Assembly (NCBI GenBank): GCA_030248215.1
Contig: JASANG010000732.1
Span: 1-64,000, forward strand
Direction: 5' to 3'
Length of the DNA: 64,000 nt
Source of the DNA: Enoplolaimus lenunculus
Taxonomy: Eukaryota; Nematoda; Enoplea; Enoplida; Thoracostomopsidae
Shown: positions 12,101 through 20,400 of the stretch, piece by piece
Layout: every line of letters starts with the position of its first letter
Position numbering within the stretch: position 1 is the stretch's first letter
Notes under the pieces: model-generated
Database searches by the model: none
Seen by the model: only the letters and a program-made list of their open reading frames with translations
Told to the model about the DNA's origin: nothing
Program-made: the position numbers and the translations under genes

Positions 12101-15100
12101 GTGATCCTTAACTTTGGGCAAAACTTCGAGTAGGGGTCGTGCAGACTGTTTAGTGCCAACATGGGGGTTTCAAGGACTCCATTTTTAAACATAATGAGTA
12201 AGAACAAATACTTCAAACCTTTTTAGTGAAACATTTTATGCGTTTCACTCTTCGGCCACTGTAAAGAACAGAGCCGTAACAGTAGTATAAGCATATTCCT
12301 AAGCCTAATCCTAAAGAGTGCGAATGAGCTTATTCCTAAGCCTCAATCGTAGAAAAAATAGTTTAAAGCTTAAGCTTACTCTACTGCAGTGAAATACGTT
12401 AAGCCCCTGATCTTTACATGTGCACACTCTTCATCAAAAATGTTTTAAAATTGATATTTAATTTTGATACGAATCTTTAGTAAAATATTACAAATGTTAA
12501 AAAGTTAACAAGTGAGTTAATGCTAGCAAATCGTGTTAACAGGTGGAGGTACGGAATATGGACCCACTAAGAATTTAATACGAAACAGTTCTTTTTCTAG
12601 GTTTCCACGCGCTGAGTTCAACAGTACCATTTTTAGCACTACAGGCCACAACGTTCAATTGTTAGGGCTCTTTAAATTTCTATTTTTAACTATATAAAAC
12701 ATGTACAAACACTAATCAAATTGGTGTAAGGAATAAATCTGGTAAAGTTCATATTTTACGAACATGTCGCTGATAGATACTTCCTGTTTCAATCGTTGTG
12801 TTTACACCATAATTTTGAGGGCCATAACTTCTGAACCGTTGGTCATGCAGCAACAAAAAGGCACCGTTCATTTCAGCTCGTCGAGGTCTATAGGCTGGAC
12901 CACTTTTTATCAGACTCCTATAGGGGTCCATCTTCCTTACCGCCGCCATGTTAACGTCCGATTGCGGTATTAATAGGCAACTCGCTTTTAGATTTACACT
13001 TACATTGAGAAGCAGTTGTAAATTTTCGACATACGAACGTTCCGATTCATATACTTCTCGAATAAGATTAGCCCGTTTGTCCTATGACAAAAATAACAAA
13101 TAAACTATCGCATCGGTCTTTAAGCTTAAAACTATACATATAATAGAACTCCTGGCTTAGACAGCATATCTATATAATTATATCTGGAATGTCCCACATA
13201 CGTATTTTGAGCAAGTTTTGAGCTTTACTTTGTTTACAATATTTTCTTAGAACACAAATGTGATTTTTCTGTGAAAAGAAAGTGTGCATACAGATTGTTG
13301 TACATTCGCTAACTTTTGTGCATTGTGCAAAACCGGATGAGTTGTAACTTTTCTTAATACATGCCGTAGCTAAGCGAAATAAAGGTTCAAGGTTTCAAGG
13401 TGAAAATTAAACTAAAATACAGTATAAAATATGATTATTAATATTAGATGAACAGAATCTGAGGTAAGGGCGAAAGAGGAACACCGGAGCCGGAATTCAA
13501 CAAATTTCGCCGGAGATAAAGACACCAGTCCGATTATCCTGTCGCTCACCTCATGACGCTTTAAAGACGCCCGGGTTCTTCGTCTCCACAGAAACGCATC
13601 CGCTTGAGAGATTGACGATTCGCTGTCTGACATTGCATTTCCAACTCCAGGTGAGCATGGCGAATCCGGAGGGTACATCAACCCTGGCGCGACCAAACTT
13701 TGACCCCTGAGTTCACGAGGAGGGACACCGTTCGGAGGTAGAGGATTGAATTTTCGTGGATTCCCAAATCTGTCGAGGTCAAACGGACCTGTGGAATGCC
13801 ACGATCTTAAATATATCCATACAATGGATGTAAGTTGTTTAGAGCTGTAAATTGTATACTGAGTTGTATTTTCGCCTGCCGTCTTGTCAACATGACATGT
13901 TCCAGGTTAAGGATGGCGCTATACTTTTGATGACGTCCGGCGACATCCGTCACCGTACGTCACCTTGCGGTATCATAAGTGATCTAGTCCCGTGCAATAC
14001 CGTATGGTGACGGATGGCCACGGACGGCACCGGATGGCATTGCTCGACAATTATAGCGCCACTATAACAGTGGAATTCAGGAGCGGCATATGGAAACTTC
14101 GTATAACTGACAACTTTGTAAGATGGAACCCGAAACATTCCTTAGACTGTAAATTGTAATGAGTTGATTTTAACTCAGAATGAGTTGAAGCACTCAGTCT
14201 GACTGAGGACTATCAGAACTTATAATTTTAAGTTGATTCAACTCATTCTGATTTAATTAGTCAACTCCCCGAGAATCAACACAACTCAGATTGAGAATCA
14301 ACTGAACTCAGATTGAGTTAAAGTTTAGTACTATTAACTTAGAAACACTAACATTCCGTTTGACTTGATTAATTCACCCATTGGAATTTACAGTGCAGGG
14401 ACCAGTGGCATATTTTCTTTTGTCAGGACTTAGCTCAGGCTTCCAACATTGGGCTTGACCTGGTTTCCTGGTTTCAGTTTTGACCAAACATTGGCCCGGT
14501 TTTCAAAAATTTGACGCGAAAAACTTAGGGCGGCTTCTAAAATACAGTAGATGAATACCACGTACACTGTAAATTCCAGTGAGTTGATTTTAACTCAGAA
14601 TGAGTTGAATCACTCAGTATGAGTTAGGACTATCATAACTCAAATCAACTCAACTCACAGTGAAAATCAAGTCAACTCTCAGAGTGAGTTAAAGTTTACT
14701 GTTAATATTACTCAGAAATAACTAACTTTCCGTCTGAGTTGATTAATTAACTCATTGGAATTTACAGCGTAAGTTTTAGAAACGGCTCTATAATTGACAA
14801 CACTTTTAATACTAAAGCGCTGTAGCAAATAAGAAAATAAAAAAACAACTACTTTCATACAACCAAGAACGAGGATACGGGTCGTAAGGCCCACTCCGCG
14901 GCAGCCAACGAGACCCGCCTTATATTTCACCGGAGAGCCGATGTGTAAAATTGTAACCCACGATTACGATGTAAATTAGTTCAATTGTTAGTTGAAACTA
15001 TTTTTGCACTGCTACAAATTCAACGGCTTATATATTATAAAACGTTTTTATGGTAGTTTGTCAAAATGTTCGTTTAAGTCAATCAATGTATCACTGTAAA

Positions 15101-17365
15101 TTCCAGTGACTTGATTTTAATTCAGAATGAGTTGAATTACTCAGTCTGAGTTAGGACTATCAGAACTCAGAATTTTAAGTCGATTCAATTCATTGTGACT
15201 TAATTAATCAACTCTCCCAGATTCGACTCAACTCAGAGGAAGAATCAACTCAACTCAGAGTGAGTTAATGTTTACTGATATTAATTCATAAATAACCAAC
15301 TCGCTAGCTGAATTGATTATTCAACTCATTGGAATTTGCAGTGTAATTTTAATTCTAAAACTAAATAAAAAGCTTAAAAACGCCATCCTGTCCAAAAAAG
15401 CGAATATCCAATGTTGGTTGACGATGATTTGGTAATATCTGACTCAGTACACGTAACAGTTAAAAACTGCTCATAACCAATAACTGCCGAAACTAAGTTT
15501 GGTTGTTTGAAAATGTAAACAAACTCACAGGCTGATTCATAGTATAGAAAATGCCCGTTTAATCTAAGACCCGGTAAAAAGTCTGTGGTTTTAGCGCAGT
15601 AAATTTCAGTAAGTTGATTTTAATTCAGAATGAAACGAATCACTTATCAACTCAACACCAGAGTGAGTTTAATGTTTACTGATATTAATTCAGAAATAAC
15701 CAACTCGCTTGCTGAATTGATTAATCAACTCATTGCAATTTACACTGATGTTTTGACAAGTAATTGACATTAAAGTGCAAACTGAAGCGACGCACATTCC
15801 GTTGCTGTAGCAATCGCTATTTTCCAAATCGCTAATTGATGTTGCAGCTTCTGCACATAATCCTGAAACTGGCGTGCCAGATTTAGGCAAACCCCGTCTG
15901 GCGCCATTGATAGTAAACCTAAAATAGAAAAAACGGTCGAATTTTCAAAACATGAACCAGTATTCGTCTTTGAACCGAATCAGCGGAGAAATAAAAAAAT
16001 ATCAGGCAAACTGGTTGCAAAAGCTTTTGGTATGTTATGCAACTAATGTTAATAGCTAACAAGTAAGCTAAATATTGCAATCACTTTTTTAGGATCATCC
16101 CACATACGTATTTTGGGCAGCGTTACAGCAAATATTTAACGAAGAACACTAGCGGATCCAGATTGAAGGTAGGAGAGGGAGTGCGCTACCTCCGTCAGAA
16201 ATTTGTTTGTAATAAAATGGTAAGGTTGCTTCCTTACAATTTTTGCGTTTCATAACATTTGCCAGCCCACCACCCCCCTGTCACAAATTCTTGAACCCGC
16301 GTCTGATAGGAATATTTTAGGAATGCAAATTTGCAACCACGTTGACTAGCAAATTATTAATAGCTAAATAGTGAGTGCTGTGCTGCAGTATCTAAAACAA
16401 GCGATTGTAGCGTTAGAATTTAGATACTGTCTTCGACCTATGTGTAATACACAGCCGGGACGTTTTCCTGCACCTCTGTAATAGAGTATAAGTTTAAGCT
16501 TTAGACTATTTTCAGCTAAGGCTTAGGCTTAGGCTTAGGCTTAGAAATATGCTTATACAACTGTTCCGGCCCTGTTCTATACATGTGCTCTGTCTTCATA
16601 TGGGTCTAAATATATATTTCGCTATATTTACTACACCCAAAACGCGAAACATGCATATAGGAAACGTAACCATGCATACTCGTGGTCAGCTCAACATCCA
16701 CGGGAGACAACAGGATTTTAAAAACAGCCTGCGGCTGATTTGAGTCGAATTACAAGCGGAGCTTAAATTTTTAAAAGAACGGACAAAGAAGCCAAGTCCT
16801 GGATGTCCCTTTTGGCAACCGGTGCGTACCCATGCTGGGAAACTTACTGTGACATTGTATCTAACGGTTGATGTTGCGTGCCACCAGTCGCGGCAACATT
16901 CGATAACGGCAACAACGCTGGAACCATAGTGCGATGCTCAATTTGTGGCTGTTGTCTCAGGACTTGGCGAGCATCGTCATACGCGCGATCATCGCCACCG
17001 CCAAGATCTCCGCTTTGCGACGACAGATTCGACTCAGAACTGCCGAATTGATTTCGATCAAACAAAATGACGTCATCGCGACATGACGTAAACGTTGGAT
17101 CTTGTGGTATGACGTCATCGCCTGGACTGGTCGGTGATCCAGCTTCGTGACGTAGAGATTGAAATAGAGCATTGAAGCGACTAAATGCTGATGCGAGTTG
17201 ATTTGCGCCTGGTTGAGGTCCAGACGGCATGACGGTGGCATCTTGGACTTGAGACTGGTGAAAGCTTGACGCAGCAGCACCTGACGGGTAGGTACTGATC
17301 ATTTCGTGCTGGGATGCTAAATGTTGCTGATGTGGCATATTGTAAGGTCTTGTACTATGTGGTGT

Positions 17366-17433
<68 letters not shown>

Positions 17434-20400
17434 GCTGCTGCTGCTGCTGTTGTTGTTGTTGTTTTTGCTGAAATACACTTGTCGCGTTGCTGAATGATGC
17501 AAATCTGCCTAACGGAGGTAATCCTGTGGTTTCTGCGGGAGAGTTGATCCCGGACGAAATCGGTTGGTTTTCAAACGAACCCTGACGGCCGACAGGGGCA
17601 TTGCGGCGCCGTTGGGGCTGTCTTTTGATCGGAGGTAATCCTCCTGGTCGATTATAGCGTTGCCCAGGGGGTCGGGATGAATAGAGTGACGATGGTGAGG
17701 AAACGCCTGAGGGGTCACCAAACGGTATGTTTTCGGTCAAAGTTGGAGGCATGGATTGGTCAGCGTGAAGCGATGAAAATAGCGATTTCTCACCAGGCTG
17801 GAATTGAAATCGGTCATTTCGGGGCTGAACAGATCCTGTGGTGTGTTCTTGGTGCCGTGTCCCTGTGCCATATTCAAGACCAGCATCTGGTGAGTACGGT
17901 GCCGCTATTGAAGGCTCAGAATTTTTTCGATATCGACCGACTAAGCTATCTGCTGGGCTTGATGTAGGTATTTCAGAGCCATAATGCCTATAGTAACTCG
18001 CTGGGTAATTTGCTGAATTTGTTGCTGAAAAACTATGATCGCGACGTATTGCAATCGCCCCTGACGTTGTTGAGCCGTGTGGATAGTCGCGATCGTCGCT
18101 TGTTGCATCCAAAGTGGCGTCTCCTAACGAAGGTACCCGTGTTGTGCTTGAATATCTGCTCAGACTCATTCGATAATCTCGATACGCAGATCGTCTCGGC
18201 TCGACACTTCTGCCTCGGTATCCAACGTGTTCCAATCTAATTTCATCGTCTCCATGTGGTTGGTCACAATAACACAGCTTATCAGTGCTTCGTACAGATG
18301 GTAAAAATTGCATCACCCCACGAGGATATCCGCCTAATCTTGTCGTAATTCCACCCGCCGGCTTTTTTCGTTGTCCATCAGTTCCACCCACAGATCCGCT
18401 ATTGTTGTTGGTGTCGACGTAAGTCGACGATGCACAGCGTTGATGTTGTGTTTCTGTTGGCTGAAGTCGATCTGTCCCGTTGTCTCCTTTCTGATACGTC
18501 CCTGGATTCGACGCTGAAGTTTCTTGTATTTGTTGTTGTTGCTGTTGTTGTTGCTGCTGCTGCTGTTGTTGTTGTTGTTGTTGCTGTTGTTGTTGTTGCT
18601 GCTGCTGCTGTTGTTGTTGTTGTTGTTGTTGTTGTGTCCATTGGTTTTCGATCATTTGCAGTCGGAGTTGGTTGTCTTCTACCTGTAACGTAAAGAATAT
18701 TGGTTACTTTATAGCGGTCAAACTATTATTAAATGAAAGATTCATAGAATTAATAGGAGCCACAATGTATTCGAAAGATAAACGAAAAATGTAAATTTTG
18801 TAACTTTTTACGAAAATGTTCCGGTTTTACATCCGTATAATTCAACTTGAATCCAGTTAACTAATTGTCCAATTTTGTGCAATACGCAAAAGTGTTAGCG
18901 AATGCGTAAAAATCTGTATGCAAATTTTTTTAACTATAGAACAATCCCGTCTATGTGCTATGAAACTATTGTAAACAAATATGCTAGAAACTTGCTGAAA
19001 ATACCTATGTGGGGTATTCCAGCTTTGAAAAAGCAACGCGAACAGCTGAGCAAGGGAATAGTTTGGTAAAAAATAAGCTTAATTGCGTGGTTTGGTCTTT
19101 GGTTGAAAATTCCTGGTTGGATTTTATGCATTCGTTCTGTATTTTTGGTTTTTCAAGACTTCGAGCTTTGTACAATTGTGCTGTGTCCTGGAAATATTCT
19201 TGTGAATATTGCAATGAAAACAGTCAGCTTGTAAGCTATCTTGCAAGACACTACCGAGTGATTAACCCCTTCTCATATTGAGTTGCCTGTAGGCAACTCA
19301 GCGCAGTGTATATACGTTAAATAGTATATATCGCACCGTATTTAACAATTGCAACACGTAAACACAGTACTAAATCACCACAAGACGTGAGAGCCCCCTC
19401 GGGCTCGAGCGTCAAGCTCCTATACCTGAGTGGTGATGGTATACGCCTCCCACTCCAGTCACTGGAGTTCGAATTCTAGCATAAAAGTAGGTCTCAGGGG
19501 AAATAGAAAATATTCATGTGAGAAAGGGTTAAGAGCGTTCCGTTTCGTGTGCGTTTCGTTTTACGGTGTCGTGTGTTAATAATTTTGGCTCAACTCCTGG
19601 TGTTCCGCAATGCTCTTGCCCATTCCCGCATGGGACCTTAAGCGGTCACTCGCCCGTGAGGAGTAACGTTGTTACGTACCGCTTGATTTGACGATGGTCC
19701 GGCCGTTATGGCCATACTTACCTCTGTATCTGCTTCATGGTCACCACCCAACGGTCGTTGTTGTACCTCCATTCGTTCTCCTTGAAGCAGTTGTTGAGTT
19801 TGTTGTGACTCCTGTGTTTGTTGTGGTTGCTGTTGTTGACGATGCTTAAGCCGTTGTTTATGTCTCGCTGAGCGTCTTAGCGCTTGAATCGATATCGCAG
19901 CGTCGCGTAATTCTTCAATATCTGTCGCCATTCGATGCTCGTCGTCGTTGTCGCTTTGAGATGTCGCCGGCGAAGTCGCGTTGTCTGTTGATGATCGCGA
20001 TCGATGCTGGCGACGGGTTTGTTGTTGTTGCTGATGCTGCTGTCGCATAAAGTGTGATCGTGTGCTGTTGTTGTTGTTGTTGTAGTTGTTCTTTTCTTGA
20101 TATCTTCCGCTCGACTCGGATCGACGATGTTGTTGTTGTTGTTGTTGTTGCTGCTGCTGTTGTTGTTGTTGTTGCGTTGATTGGCAATACCGTTGCTGAT
20201 CATATGCGCTAGAAACCTGTTGTGAATTATCGATTGTTCGATGCCGACGGCGACGATGTCGACGTTGTTGTTGTTGCGCCGATGTTGACGATTGTGTCTT
20301 CCGCGACAAAGTTTGTTGTTGAGCACTTGGCGATAACGACTGTCTTCCAGGACGGCGCGGCAAATTGTGTCCAGAAGATTTTGTTGCCATTTGTCCGGAT

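Noticed and set aside
11634-12216. Minus-strand ORFs around ARHGEF17 exon 7 and a GC-rich inverted pair (near 11735 and 12005)
   Set aside because: Only 11652-11470 has splice sites and a DH match. The GGGGGGCGGAT pair may mark another MITE but I could not find matching ends.
18430-18693. Val/Ala-rich plus-strand ORF; also Thr- and Asn-rich frames at 17317-18641 and 19877-20326
   Set aside because: Other-frame readings of the polyQ tracts in ARHGEF17 exons 1-2.
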